60,023 nt of DNA from a virus. Positions 52,238 through 60,023 of this stretch are shown here, piece after piece; position 1 is the first letter of the stretch, and the number at the start of each line of letters is the position of its first letter. The position numbers and the translations under genes are program-made. Under the pieces are notes generated by a model that did not search any database, was not told where the DNA came from, and worked only from the letters and a program-made list of their open reading frames with translations. The stretch is from IMG/VR virus record IMGVR_UViG_3300046648_000381, positions 1 through 60,023 of that record; one strand, 5' to 3'.

Positions 52238-52753
52238 GTGGTAGACAAAGTTCTTCGCCGGGTAAATGGCCAGAATCAGCAGTACACCCCCATCACCACG
52301 TCGGCAGGCTCTGCTGATGCCGGGAAGATTCCGGCCTTGGGTGCTGACGGCAAGCTGGACCCGACCCTGTACAACGCAGGCAGCGGCCCATCCAGCCGAT
52401 CCATTCCGGCGAGCGAGGCCATTGCGGCCGGGAAGTTGGTCAACATCTTCTCCAATGCCGGTGTGGTGAATGTGCGTTTGGCTGACAACTCGAACGGTCG
52501 CCCGGCTCATGGCTATGTGCTGGCCGCCGTGGCATCTGCCGGTAACGCCTCGGTTTACGACCTCGATGGCGTTAACTCGCAACTGACCGGCCTGACTCTG
52601 GGCGCTACTTACTACCTGGGCACCGCTGGCGGCGTCATCACTCCCGCACTCGACGCGACCACGGCAACCTCCGGCACCATCGACCAGAAGATCGGCGTAG
52701 CCCTGTCGGCGACTGAGCTGGACACCGACGACTACGACTTCGTGGTGCTGTAA
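52238..52753 (+). CDS. Tail fibre protein, GTG start
   Basis: 171 residues from the GTG at 52238 (GGAG upstream). GKIPALGADGKLDPTLYNAG is a recurring fibre motif and the rest is beta-rich and Gly/Ala-rich. It shares one base with the next start. Confidence 0.65.
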   Translation: MVDKVLRRVNGQNQQYTPITTSAGSADAGKIPALGADGKLDPTLYNAGSGPSSRSIPASEAIAAGKLVNIFSNAGVVNVRLADNSNGRPAHGYVLAAVASAGNASVYDLDGVNSQLTGLTLGATYYLGTAGGVITPALDATTATSGTIDQKIGVALSATELDTDDYDFVVL

Positions 52754-53763
52754 TGGCATCGCGCCTGACGCTGGTTCGCAAGGACGGCCAGCCCGTTCAG
52801 ATCCCGGAAGGCGACGCGCTACTGCTGCGCGGGGCTCTGTACGGTCCGAATATTATGTCGGCAGTCAGCGGGGACTATCCAGATCTGGCCGCAGCCAAAA
52901 GCAACAACGTAACCATCACAGGCGCCGTTCAGATAATTGGCTTTGAGCTGGGCGGCACGCAAACACCGTCCGGGACCGAGTGGCGAGTTACGTTCGAGCA
53001 AAGCCTGCGCATTGTGCACAACTACGCGAACGACAGGCACGTCCTTAACCTCGGTCAGGCGGATGTAATAACCCAGCCGGGTGATATTGCAGTGTTCCAA
53101 AAGACGGGAACAGGCAACGAAGCGAAAATGGTTTCGTACACCCGGCTGGATGGGACAGCGTTGACAGGGTCGTCATTCCGTGGCGGCACGATGACGAGCG
53201 CTATCAACGAAGCGCCGATTACTCGTTTGTACGCACAGAACCCGTCAGACCTTGGAGCGACCACATCTAACGTGGTCAATCTGGTGTACTTCAACTCTAC
53301 CGTAACATCGTTCGGAACGTCGCCAATAGGATTTAGACGCACCGTCATAAGGACGGGGTCCGATCAGCCTGACGGCGTAACTGGCGCAGGCGATACCGGC
53401 CCAATAACCCTTGTCCACAGCTCAGCCCTTCGTCTGCCCGGCGCCGCCAACATCGTGATGGTAATCGGCGACAGCGCTGAGTTCGAGAGCCTTGGTTCTG
53501 GCAACTGGTTCTGCACCTACTACAAGAAGGCCGACGGCACTGCTGTCGTATCTTCCGGCTCCGGCGGCGCCAGCACCTACACATGGACCCAAGACACCGC
53601 AACGGCTGTCTGGACCATCCCGCACAACCTGAATCGCCGACCTTCGGTAACCGTTGTCGACACTCTCGATAACGTCATTGTGCCCGACGTTTCCTACGTC
53701 GATTCGAACACCGTTCAAGTAACCCATGGCGCGGCCTACGCAGGCAAGGCGTACTTAAACTGA
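52753..53763 (+). CDS. Tail fibre protein
   Basis: 336 residues. The C-terminal block WTQDTATAVWTIPHNLNRRP plus SVTVVDTLDNVIVPDVSYVD is a small fibre domain common in phage tail fibres. Probably part of the host-recognition apparatus. Confidence 0.7.
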   Translation: MASRLTLVRKDGQPVQIPEGDALLLRGALYGPNIMSAVSGDYPDLAAAKSNNVTITGAVQIIGFELGGTQTPSGTEWRVTFEQSLRIVHNYANDRHVLNLGQADVITQPGDIAVFQKTGTGNEAKMVSYTRLDGTALTGSSFRGGTMTSAINEAPITRLYAQNPSDLGATTSNVVNLVYFNSTVTSFGTSPIGFRRTVIRTGSDQPDGVTGAGDTGPITLVHSSALRLPGAANIVMVIGDSAEFESLGSGNWFCTYYKKADGTAVVSSGSGGASTYTWTQDTATAVWTIPHNLNRRPSVTVVDTLDNVIVPDVSYVDSNTVQVTHGAAYAGKAYLN

Positions 53764-53774
53764 GGTAGACCCGC

Positions 53775-54497
53775 ATGAAAATCACGAACACGCTGGACGG
53801 TAGTGGATTTGCTTTCATCAACTTGAAGGACGCCGTCAACCCGCAAGACGCAGTGACGTATGCCCAGCTCCAGGCAGCCATTCAGGGTTATAGCTGGAAG
53901 CAGCCGGTACGGGCCATGGCAACCGCGAACGTCACACTGTCCGGCCTGCAAACGGTCGATGGCGTGAGCCTCGTTGCCGGTGATCGCGTGCTGCTCCCGG
54001 CCCAGACGGCGGGAGCCCAGAATGGTCCTTACGTCGTAGCTTCCGGCGCATGGACCCGCGCAACTGACATGGATACTGGCGCAGAAGCTCTCGGCGCGGC
54101 CTTCTTTGTCAGTGAGGGTACAACTCGCGGCAACACCGTCTGGCTGCAAACTACCGATGCCCCTATCACCATCGGCACGACCGCTCTGGTGTTCGCTCAG
54201 ATCGGCGGCGGGGCAACGTACACCGCAGGCAATGGCGTAACCATCACCAGCGGCGTTATCGCAGTAGACCCGACTGTCGTAGCCCGTAAAGCCTCGGCCA
54301 CCATCGGCGACGGCACAGCCACAACCATCACCTTCACGCACAACCTGAACACTCAGGACGTGCTGGTCATGGTCCGTCTGGTCAGCTCGAACGAACAGGT
54401 CATCGTCGACAACGTGGCGAACGGCGTGAACACGGTACAGCTGACCTTCGGCACTGCGCCTACGACCGGCCAGTACCGCGTTACCGTGGTGGCGTAA
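53775..54497 (+). CDS. Tail fibre protein
   Basis: 240 residues. MKITNTLDGSGFAFINLKDA and the middle VSLVAGDRVLLPAQTAGAQN with GPYVVASGAWTRATDMDT are typical fibre repeats. The next gene starts on the following base. Confidence 0.72.
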   Translation: MKITNTLDGSGFAFINLKDAVNPQDAVTYAQLQAAIQGYSWKQPVRAMATANVTLSGLQTVDGVSLVAGDRVLLPAQTAGAQNGPYVVASGAWTRATDMDTGAEALGAAFFVSEGTTRGNTVWLQTTDAPITIGTTALVFAQIGGGATYTAGNGVTITSGVIAVDPTVVARKASATIGDGTATTITFTHNLNTQDVLVMVRLVSSNEQVIVDNVANGVNTVQLTFGTAPTTGQYRVTVVA

Positions 54498-54953
54498 ATG
54501 CTCGCCAATATCCGGCAGGACCGGCCTAAGGACCTCGTCACGCAGGACCAGCTGACCGCCCTCGGCCAGATATTCCGCGTCGAGACCATCGCCACAACGA
54601 CGGTTGGCCAGACCGCCTATACGGTGCCGAACGGGTATACCCCCGGCTCGATTCTGGTCCTGCTCAACGGTGTGCTCCAGCAGCCTTCTGACTACACCGC
54701 GACTACCAGCCCTACGGTGACCCTGGCCGTGGGCGCGCTCGCGACAACCGACGTCATGTCCGTGGTCGTGCTCAGCGCTATCCGGGCTCAGGACGACGCG
54801 CTGCTGCAATATACGGTCGCCGGGCTTCCCTCTGCCTCGACGAACGCCTTCAAGCAGCGCTGGTGCACGAATATGGCCGGTGGGGCGGGGATGGTGATAA
54901 GCAATGGCACCAACTGGGTGCGGGTCGCAGACAACACAATAGTGACGGTGTGA
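54498..54953 (+). CDS. Tail fibre protein
   Basis: 151 residues starting MLANIRQDRPKDLVTQDQLT. TAYTVPNGYTPGSILVLLNG followed by LQQPSDYTAT matches a common fibre domain. No catalytic signs. Confidence 0.65.
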   Translation: MLANIRQDRPKDLVTQDQLTALGQIFRVETIATTTVGQTAYTVPNGYTPGSILVLLNGVLQQPSDYTATTSPTVTLAVGALATTDVMSVVVLSAIRAQDDALLQYTVAGLPSASTNAFKQRWCTNMAGGAGMVISNGTNWVRVADNTIVTV

Positions 54954-54954
54954 T

Positions 54955-55665
54955 ATGGCCTATAACGTAAACGACGCAAGGATTGTCGGGCTTAAACTGA
55001 GCGTTGCCGGTGATGGGGTGACGGTTAGCCTTAGCCCCGGCGCGGCCTATATCCCGAATCAGGGCCGGGCTTTGTTGCAGACCGATATGTCAGTGGTGGT
55101 GACCGGCGTTACGAACGCGTGGCGTCATTTCTACCTCGGCAACGATAACGGCGCACTGGCCTTCGAGTATTCCGCCACGGCACCGGCTGACCCCTACCAA
55201 GGCACGGCCCGGACGAAATCGAACGACGCCACCCGGCGCTACCTCGGCTCGCTGTACTTCAATGCCTCGGGCGTGACGCTGGCCTTCCTGCACTCCCAAG
55301 TCGGCGACCGGGCCAACCGCATCAGCTTCACGCCTCCGGGCGGTGCGGCAATCGCTCAGTCTCGCCTGCTCAACATCGCCACCGGCACAACGCCGACACT
55401 CGTCGACGCCTCGGCAGTGGTTCCGATGACGTGCCGTCTCATGTACACGCTGATCAACAACACATCGACCAGCGATGCCTACCTCGGCACTCCCGACGGC
55501 GGAACGCTATCAACCACAAACTACCTCCTGTTCGTCAAAGCGAATCAGGCAGGCCAGTTTGACGTGGAAGTAAACGGCAACCAGTTGCTGAACTACTTCC
55601 TAAACGGAATCATCACCCTCGGCGGCCTGACTATTCAGGTTCGCGGCTACCTCTTTGATCGGTGA
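54955..55665 (+). CDS. Tail fibre/spike component
   Basis: 236 residues, beta-rich (VSLSPGAAYIPNQGRALLQT). It follows the previous gene by 1 nt (TGATATG). Role inferred from position. Confidence 0.62.
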   Translation: MAYNVNDARIVGLKLSVAGDGVTVSLSPGAAYIPNQGRALLQTDMSVVVTGVTNAWRHFYLGNDNGALAFEYSATAPADPYQGTARTKSNDATRRYLGSLYFNASGVTLAFLHSQVGDRANRISFTPPGGAAIAQSRLLNIATGTTPTLVDASAVVPMTCRLMYTLINNTSTSDAYLGTPDGGTLSTTNYLLFVKANQAGQFDVEVNGNQLLNYFLNGIITLGGLTIQVRGYLFDR

Positions 55666-55668
55666 CTT

Positions 55669-56241
55669 ATGAGCAATTCACGTAACTTATCGACTTACGG
55701 GGAATACGCACTCCCCACCGACACAACCAAGACCTACACGTTTACGCCAGGGACGGGGTGGGTTGTGGCTGCTGGGGGCGGCGCTCCTCCTTATATGTCG
55801 GTGCGGGAGGAGCAACCGTCCGGGACCTATCCGGGAGCGCTCGTTGTCGGCCCGCAAAGCAGGGTTTTAAACACTGTGGTAGCCAATACTATCCCCGGCG
55901 CGTCTCTGTCAGGAAACTCAGTAACGTTGCCTGCCGGGACATATCACGTATCCGGCCGAGCCACATCCCTCTACCCTAAGCCAGATAAAGTTTGGCTACA
56001 AACATCGGCAGGCACAAAAATTGTGATTGGCGGTGCGACTTTAACAAACGAAAGCAGCTCTGTCAGGAGTGTGGGTGACCTATTTGTTAATGGCTCATTC
56101 GTACTGTCAGTAGCAACTACATTTTCTTTTATCCACTACGTAACAACAACGGTATCGAGCGTCGCCATGGGAGGATACCCAGGCGTAGTCACTGGAGTAA
56201 TTGAAGTTTATACAACCCTCGAAATATGGAAGGACGCTTAA
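55669..56241 (+). CDS. Fibre tip candidate
   Basis: 190 residues. The last large beta-structured protein before the fibre-assembly gene, with visibly more AT-rich codons after about 55990 than its neighbours. C-terminal strands resemble trimeric fibre heads. Likely receptor contact and a region of exchange between phages. Confidence 0.6.
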   Translation: MSNSRNLSTYGEYALPTDTTKTYTFTPGTGWVVAAGGGAPPYMSVREEQPSGTYPGALVVGPQSRVLNTVVANTIPGASLSGNSVTLPAGTYHVSGRATSLYPKPDKVWLQTSAGTKIVIGGATLTNESSSVRSVGDLFVNGSFVLSVATTFSFIHYVTTTVSSVAMGGYPGVVTGVIEVYTTLEIWKDA

Positions 56242-56243
56242 AA

Positions 56244-56726
56244 ATGGACGAAGAAATTATTTGCTGGTTCCTTATCGAAGACGGCGTAGTTATCCAGAAG
56301 TCCTATCCCCCTGTCGAGGGATGGATCGAAGGCCCTGACTACGTTGCCCCCGGCTACCTCTACGCCGACGGCGTATTCACCGCACCGCCAATTCCGCCGC
56401 CTGACTATTTAGCTATCAACACGGCCGAATTTGAGCGCCTGCAACGTCTGGCAAACGCCCAAGTCACAGCCCTGCAAGGCCGGGTCAACACGCTGGACTA
56501 CCTGATCAACCAGCAAGACCCTGACGACGAGGATTACATCGCACCGACAGCGGCTGAAATCGCTGAACTCCCGGTGCGCAAAGCCCAGCTCAAGTCCTGG
56601 AACAGCTACAACGTGAAGCTCGGCCGCGTATCCACCCAAGCAACATGGCCGAGCGCTCCGGTGTGGCCGGTACAGCCAGAGCCCTACACGAACGAAACCT
56701 CGGCAGTGGTTCAGCCAGCGGCATAG
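56244..56726 (+). CDS. Tail fibre assembly protein
   Basis: 160 residues from the ATG at 56244 (AAGGA upstream). EFERLQRLANAQVTALQGRV followed by a long acidic helix and NSYNVKLGRVSTQATWPSAP matches the caudoviral fibre-assembly/chaperone family that follows fibre genes. Confidence 0.78.
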   Translation: MDEEIICWFLIEDGVVIQKSYPPVEGWIEGPDYVAPGYLYADGVFTAPPIPPPDYLAINTAEFERLQRLANAQVTALQGRVNTLDYLINQQDPDDEDYIAPTAAEIAELPVRKAQLKSWNSYNVKLGRVSTQATWPSAPVWPVQPEPYTNETSAVVQPAA

Positions 56727-56727
56727 C

Positions 56728-56752
56728 TTGCCAAACCGATACAGCCACAGAG
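56728..56752 (+). promoter_or_regulatory. Late promoter-like element 10
   Basis: TTGC, 6 nt, GATACAGCCACAGAG; 40 nt before the endolysin gene, with a terminator hairpin beginning at its last bases. Confidence 0.6.
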
Positions 56753-56775
56753 CCTGCCTTGAGCGGGCTTTTTTT
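56751..56775 (+). terminator. Intrinsic terminator after fibre genes
   Basis: GCCTGC/GCGGGC stem, CTTGA loop, T7. Same sequence as the leftward terminator at 12594-12617. Confidence 0.75.
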
Positions 56776-56792
56776 CGTCTGAGGTAAATTGA

Positions 56793-57227
56793 ATGCCAAC
56801 TACACGCGGCGTCAGGAATTTTAATCCGGGCAACATCGACTTCAACAAAGCCAACCAGTGGCAGGGTCAGCTCGGCATCGAGGAAGGCGTACCGACTCCA
56901 CGCTTCGCCCGGTTCGACTCGGCCGAGAACGGAATCCGGGCTCTGGGCAAGCTGCTGCTGACCTACCAGTCCAAGTACGGGCTGAAGACGGTCAAGGCAA
57001 TCATCAATCGGTGGGCGCCCCCTGGCGAGAATGATACCGGCGCCTACGTCAGCTCGGTGCAGCAGAGCATCAAGCTCAGCACCGGCAAGGACGCGACCGG
57101 CGAACTGGTGCTGACCGATCCTGCAGTCATGACCGGGCTGGTGAAGGCGATCATCAAGCATGAGAACGCGGGCTTTGAATACCCGGCCACAATCGTCGCG
57201 GAAGGCGTCCGGCGGGCGCTGGCATGA
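56793..57227 (+). CDS. Endolysin-like protein
   Basis: 144 residues. RGVRNFNPGNIDFNKANQWQ, then NGIRALGKLLLTYQSKYGLK and INRWAPPGENDTGAYV match a family annotated as phage endolysin or structural lytic protein. It should cleave peptidoglycan. No signal peptide, so it relies on the holins. ATGA overlap with Rz. Confidence 0.8.
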   Translation: MPTTRGVRNFNPGNIDFNKANQWQGQLGIEEGVPTPRFARFDSAENGIRALGKLLLTYQSKYGLKTVKAIINRWAPPGENDTGAYVSSVQQSIKLSTGKDATGELVLTDPAVMTGLVKAIIKHENAGFEYPATIVAEGVRRALA

Positions 57228-57757
57228 CCACCCTCTACGCCAAGGTAGGGGCGGCGCTACTAATCATGCTGGCCATCACCGGCATTCTGTTCGGCGCCTA
57301 TCACCACGGCGTGACCGTGACTGATGCTGAGTGGCAAGCCAAGTGGTCAGACCGCGACAAGGCCGATACCGCAGCAACTCTCAAGGCCACCGAAGCCGCC
57401 CGCGAACTTGAACAAACCCTCCAACGTGACATTGACCAGGTACAGACCGATGCAACGAAAAGACTCGATCAGGCCCGCGCTACTGCTGCTTCTGCCTCTA
57501 CTGCTGCTGACGGGCTGCGCAAGCAAGTCGAGCAACTACTCGCCGCCGGTCGCGCCAGCAGCAATTCCAGCTCTGGCACCGGCAGCACGCCAAGGGACAC
57601 TTCCGCCGATCTGCTCGCCGGACTGCTCGACAAATCTGTCCAAAGAAATCGAGAACTGGCAGCGGTCGCTGATTCTTCCCGAATAGCCGGGCTGGCGTGT
57701 GAGGCGGCTTATGATTCAGTGCACGGCGACCCGAAAAGGACCTCAGGCACTCCGTAA
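57224..57757 (+). CDS. Rz inner-membrane spanin
   Basis: 177 residues with an N-terminal membrane helix (VGAALLIMLAITGILFGAYH) and a long periplasmic coiled coil. With Rz1 it fuses inner and outer membranes in the last step of lysis. The C-terminal end overlaps a convergent gene by 49 nt. Confidence 0.88.
   Translation: MTTLYAKVGAALLIMLAITGILFGAYHHGVTVTDAEWQAKWSDRDKADTAATLKATEAARELEQTLQRDIDQVQTDATKRLDQARATAASASTAADGLRKQVEQLLAAGRASSNSSSGTGSTPRDTSADLLAGLLDKSVQRNRELAAVADSSRIAGLACEAAYDSVHGDPKRTSGTP
57450..57686 (+). CDS. Rz1 outer-membrane spanin lipoprotein, embedded in Rz
   Basis: 78 residues, encoded in another frame fully inside Rz. Signal peptide MQRKDSIRPALLLLLPLLLL with lipobox LTGC, followed by a proline-rich region (SPPVAPAAIPALAPA). 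Typical embedded Rz1 arrangement. The ATG at 57450 is chosen because it starts the signal peptide. Confidence 0.88.
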   Translation: MQRKDSIRPALLLLLPLLLLTGCASKSSNYSPPVAPAAIPALAPAARQGTLPPICSPDCSTNLSKEIENWQRSLILPE

Positions 57758-58065
57758 TGACGCATGATCGCATCCCGCTGTGATACGACGCGCTGTAGCT
57801 CACTGATCTCCCGCATCCTTTCATAGCTCTGGCTGCTGGTTTCAGACAAGCGTGTTTTTGTGGTTTCCAGATCCTTGCCCAACCGATCACGCTCGATCGT
57901 CAATACCGAAACCATGTCGATCAGCTTGGCCTGGTTCTTCCGGTACCGGTCAACCTCCTGGCGCAGGAGTTCGTTCTCGGCCTCGATCAGCTTGTTGTGG
58001 TGCTCGAGCATTTCCTCTCGGGTCGGATTGCCGAGCCAGTTCTCGGCGTCGTAGTCGATGCACAT
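57709..58065 (-). CDS. Coiled-coil protein behind a LexA-like box
   Basis: 118 residues from the ATG at 58065 (MCIDYDAENWLGNPTREEML), then a long coiled coil (NKLIEAENELLRQEVDRYRK). Leftward and convergent with Rz. A LexA-type palindrome lies 14 nt upstream, suggesting SOS-controlled expression in the lysogen. Function unknown. Confidence 0.72.
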   Translation of the reverse strand: MCIDYDAENWLGNPTREEMLEHHNKLIEAENELLRQEVDRYRKNQAKLIDMVSVLTIERDRLGKDLETTKTRLSETSSQSYERMREISELQRVVSQRDAIMRHYGVPEVLFGSPCTES

Positions 58066-58078
58066 GTGGGATATCCGA

Positions 58079-58098
58079 TACTGTTTGGATATACAGTA
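58079..58098 (-). promoter_or_regulatory. LexA-like SOS box
   Basis: TACTGTTTGGATATACAGTA: the CTG-N10-CAG core with flanking TA on both sides, close to the LexA consensus CTGTATATATATACAG. It is placed to repress the leftward gene starting at 58065. Confidence 0.75.
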
Positions 58099-58312
58099 AT
58101 CGAGATGATGAATGGATGACGAGTGTAAGGTGATGAAAGGGTGTTTTGAATGTCGGCAGGACGCCGGGGGGGGGGTGTTCAAAATAGCTGCGTGTACAAA
58201 ACGTGAGCCACGCAAAGCGACAGCGTGTACACTGCGGCGGCTTTTGGTACAGCGTGACCGATTGCGGGCGGCATGTGCTGCTGATTTAAAAGGTTTTTTG
58301 CTTGGTGAGGAT

Positions 58313-58367
58313 GATTTAGGTTCCAGCGCCGCAAGGTGTGAGAGTTCGAGTCTCTCCGTCCGCACCA
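58313..58367 (+). other. attR: 3' half of tRNA-Leu (anticodon TAG)
   Basis: From the anticodon loop (TTTAGGT, anticodon TAG at 58317-58319) through the variable arm and T arm to the CCA end. The 5' strand of the anticodon stem and everything before it is missing, so this is the phage/host junction, not a working tRNA. The stretch 58099-58312 holds no supported gene, only a 10-G run and repeated GCGTGTACA words. Confidence 0.85.
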
Positions 58368-58375
58368 GACAATAG

Positions 58376-58402
58376 AAAAAGCCGCCTAGTGCGGCTTTTT
58401 TT
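58376..58402 (+). terminator. tRNA operon terminator (host)
   Basis: AAAAAGCCGC/GCGGCTTTTTTT stem-loop with CTAGT loop, just after the tRNA 3' end. From here to tig (58403-58712) I see no other gene; a TAGAAT -10-like word lies near 58643. Confidence 0.85.
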
Positions 58403-58712
58403 GTTTCAGCGTTTTGTTTTTCGTGCCGCAGGTCAGTCAGCCCAGGCTGCCGCCGGTCTTGCGGGGCGTGTTTCATGGTTGGAGGCGGTGTCAGGGTCTG
58501 CGTATTCCTTCCTTTATATAAAGGCCGGGCCAGACACCTTTTTGGCAGATGGAAGGCAGTCCCGATTGCCCTCAGCTGTCCGCCTGTCTCCGGCACCCTA
58601 ATTTGCCCTTTTTCAGTAGGGTGACTTCTTGAGTTCGACCCACTAGAATGCTTGCCCTTAGATTCTGGGGTCGGGAAACGGCCGGCTAACGTCTGTGCAA
58701 CGAGGAATATCC

Positions 58713-60023
58713 ATGCAAGTTTCTGTTGAAAATACTTCCGCTCTTGAGCGCCGCATGACCATTGGCGTGCCTGCCGAACGCATCGAGACTGAAGTCAACA
58801 AGCGTCTGCAGCAGACTGCACGCAATGCCAAGATTCCAGGCTTCCGCCCTGGCAAGGTGCCAATGAGCGTGATCCGTCAGCGCTACGAAGAAGGCGCGCG
58901 TCAGGATGCACTGGGCGAAGTCATCCAGGCTTCGTTCTACGAAGCTGTTGTCGAGCAAAAGCTGAACCCGGCAGGTGCTCCTTCCGTAGAGCCCAAGTCC
59001 TTTGAAAAGGGCAAGGATCTGGAATACGTAGCCACCTTCGAAGTGTTCCCGGAGTTCACCGTTGCCGGTTTCGAGTCGATCGCTGTAGAGCGTCTGTCGG
59101 CCGAAGTCGCTGACAGCGATCTGGACAACATGCTGGAAATCCTGCGCAAGCAGAACGTTCGTTTCGAAGTGGCCGATCGCGCTGCCCAGAACGAAGACCA
59201 GCTGAACATCGATTTCGTCGGCAAGGTCGACGGTGAAGTCTTCGCAGGTGGTTCGGCCACCGGCACCCAGCTGGTTCTGGGTTCCGGCCGCATGATCCCG
59301 GGCTTCGAAGACGGTCTGGTGGGCGCCAAGGCTGGCGAAGAGCGCGTGCTGAACGTGACCTTCCCAGAGGACTACCAGAATCTGGAGCTGGCTGGTAAAG
59401 CTGCTGAGTTCACCGTTACCGTCAACACTGTTTCCGAGCCTAAGCTGCCTGAGCTGAACGAAGAGTTCTTCAAGCAGTTCGGCATCAAGGAAACCGGCAT
59501 CGACGGCTTCCGCACCGAAGTTCGCAAGAACATGGAGCGCGAGCTGCGTCAGGCTATCAAGTCCAAGGTCAAGAATCAGGTAATGGACGGCTTGCTGAGC
59601 GCCAACCCGATCGAAGTACCGAAAGCCCTGCTGGAAAACGAAGTCAACCGTCTGCGCGTGCAAGCGGTTCAGCAGTTCGGTGGCAACATCAAGCCTGACC
59701 AACTGCCGGCCGAGCTGTTCGAAGAGCAGGCCAAGCGCCGCGTCGAGCTGGGTCTGATCGTTGCTGAAGTGGTCAAGCAGTTCGAACTCAAGCCTGATGA
59801 CGCCCGCGTTCGCGAGATGATCCAGGAAATGGCTTCCGCTTATCAGGAGCCTGAGCAGGTTGTGGCCTGGTACTACAAGAACGAACAGCAAATGAACGAA
59901 GTGCGTTCGGTTGTGCTGGAAGAACAAGTTGTGGATACTGTTTTGCAGAAAGCGAGCGTGACCGATAAAGCGGTCTCGTACGAAGAAGCAGTCAAGCCGG
60001 TAGAAGCTCCACAAGCCGACTGA
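58713..60023 (+). CDS. tig: Trigger factor (host)
   Basis: 436 residues. Ribosome-bound chaperone and peptidyl-prolyl isomerase. The N-terminal ribosome-docking signature is GFRPGKVP (about residues 44-51), the FKBP-like domain follows ([20 protein letters not shown]) and the C-terminal arms complete the protein. The ATG at 58713 follows GAGGA; an in-frame codon at 58695 lacks support. The gene is complete and ends at the last base of the window. It is not part of the phage. Confidence 0.98.
   Translation: MQVSVENTSALERRMTIGVPAERIETEVNKRLQQTARNAKIPGFRPGKVPMSVIRQRYEEGARQDALGEVIQASFYEAVVEQKLNPAGAPSVEPKSFEKGKDLEYVATFEVFPEFTVAGFESIAVERLSAEVADSDLDNMLEILRKQNVRFEVADRAAQNEDQLNIDFVGKVDGEVFAGGSATGTQLVLGSGRMIPGFEDGLVGAKAGEERVLNVTFPEDYQNLELAGKAAEFTVTVNTVSEPKLPELNEEFFKQFGIKETGIDGFRTEVRKNMERELRQAIKSKVKNQVMDGLLSANPIEVPKALLENEVNRLRVQAVQQFGGNIKPDQLPAELFEEQAKRRVELGLIVAEVVKQFELKPDDARVREMIQEMASAYQEPEQVVAWYYKNEQQMNEVRSVVLEEQVVDTVLQKASVTDKAVSYEEAVKPVEAPQAD

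Noticed and set aside
58166-58175. Run of ten G residues as a phase-variable switch
   Set aside because: It lies in no supported gene or promoter, so slippage would have no clear effect.
58313-58367. Functional tRNA-Leu gene
   Set aside because: The acceptor, D and 5' anticodon strands are absent; only the 3' half is present.
58066-58596. N-terminal extension of the coiled-coil gene up to 58596
   Set aside because: It would cross the LexA box, the attR site and the host terminator, and the sequence there is low-complexity.

Overview
The window holds an almost complete temperate phage genome (about positions 1-58,367) followed by the host gene for trigger factor (tig). The host looks like a Pseudomonas outside P. 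aeruginosa. The reasons are the tig sequence, the general codon use, and a partial tRNA-Leu (anticodon TAG) at the right phage/host junction. The integrase lies at the extreme left edge, so the left attachment site and the intact tRNA should lie just outside the window.

Layout. (1) 1-12.2 kb, leftward: integrase, AlpA-like excisionase, DNA methyltransferase, a Redbeta-like annealase with a YqaJ-type exonuclease, and many small accessory genes, several under 60 codons. (2) 12.2-14.6 kb: the lambda-like immunity region. It has a leftward early promoter, a toxin-antitoxin pair, a CI-type S24 repressor, a Cro-like gene, and operators sharing an AATTTATC-N5-GATAAATT dyad on both sides. (3) 14.6-21 kb, rightward: RHH protein, Rha-type regulator, replication O-like and P-like genes, and a nin-like region (NinX-like, Ead/Ea22-like, NinB, NinG). 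(4) 21.3-47.4 kb: holins, terminase, a P22-type portal, scaffold, an N4-gp56-like capsid protein and podovirus-like tail and DNA-ejection genes. (5) 47.7-51.1 kb: an inserted immI-like module. It has a double-HTH repressor, an Arc-like protein, a BRO-type antirepressor, two unknown genes and a structured RNA array. (6) 51.1-57.8 kb: tail-fibre genes, endolysin and Rz/Rz1 spanins. (7) 57.7-58.4 kb: a leftward coiled-coil gene behind a LexA-like box, then attR in tRNA-Leu.

The most unusual object is at 50,620-51,103, between the inserted module and a UUCG-loop terminator. It consists of four tandem units. Each unit has a run of 11-14 pentamers with consensus GGYNN (48 pentamers; first base G in 48/48, third base pyrimidine in 47/48) closed by a small hairpin. 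The last three units also carry an 11-bp hairpin with a 4-nt loop and then a 5-bp hairpin with a GNNN loop. Spacing is identical between units, while the stems differ in sequence and stay paired. The array starts directly after the stop codon of a two-gene pair. The first of these proteins has features reminiscent of RAMP/Cas7-type RNA-binding folds. I propose an undescribed RNA or ribonucleoprotein system; its function is unknown.

A second unusual feature is a 25-nt element, TTGC-N6-GATCCAGCCACATAR. It occurs ten times, all on the + strand, all in intergenic gaps of the late region, and often 29-40 nt before a start codon. It is probably the phage's own late promoter. A truncated eleventh copy marks the left edge of the inserted module.
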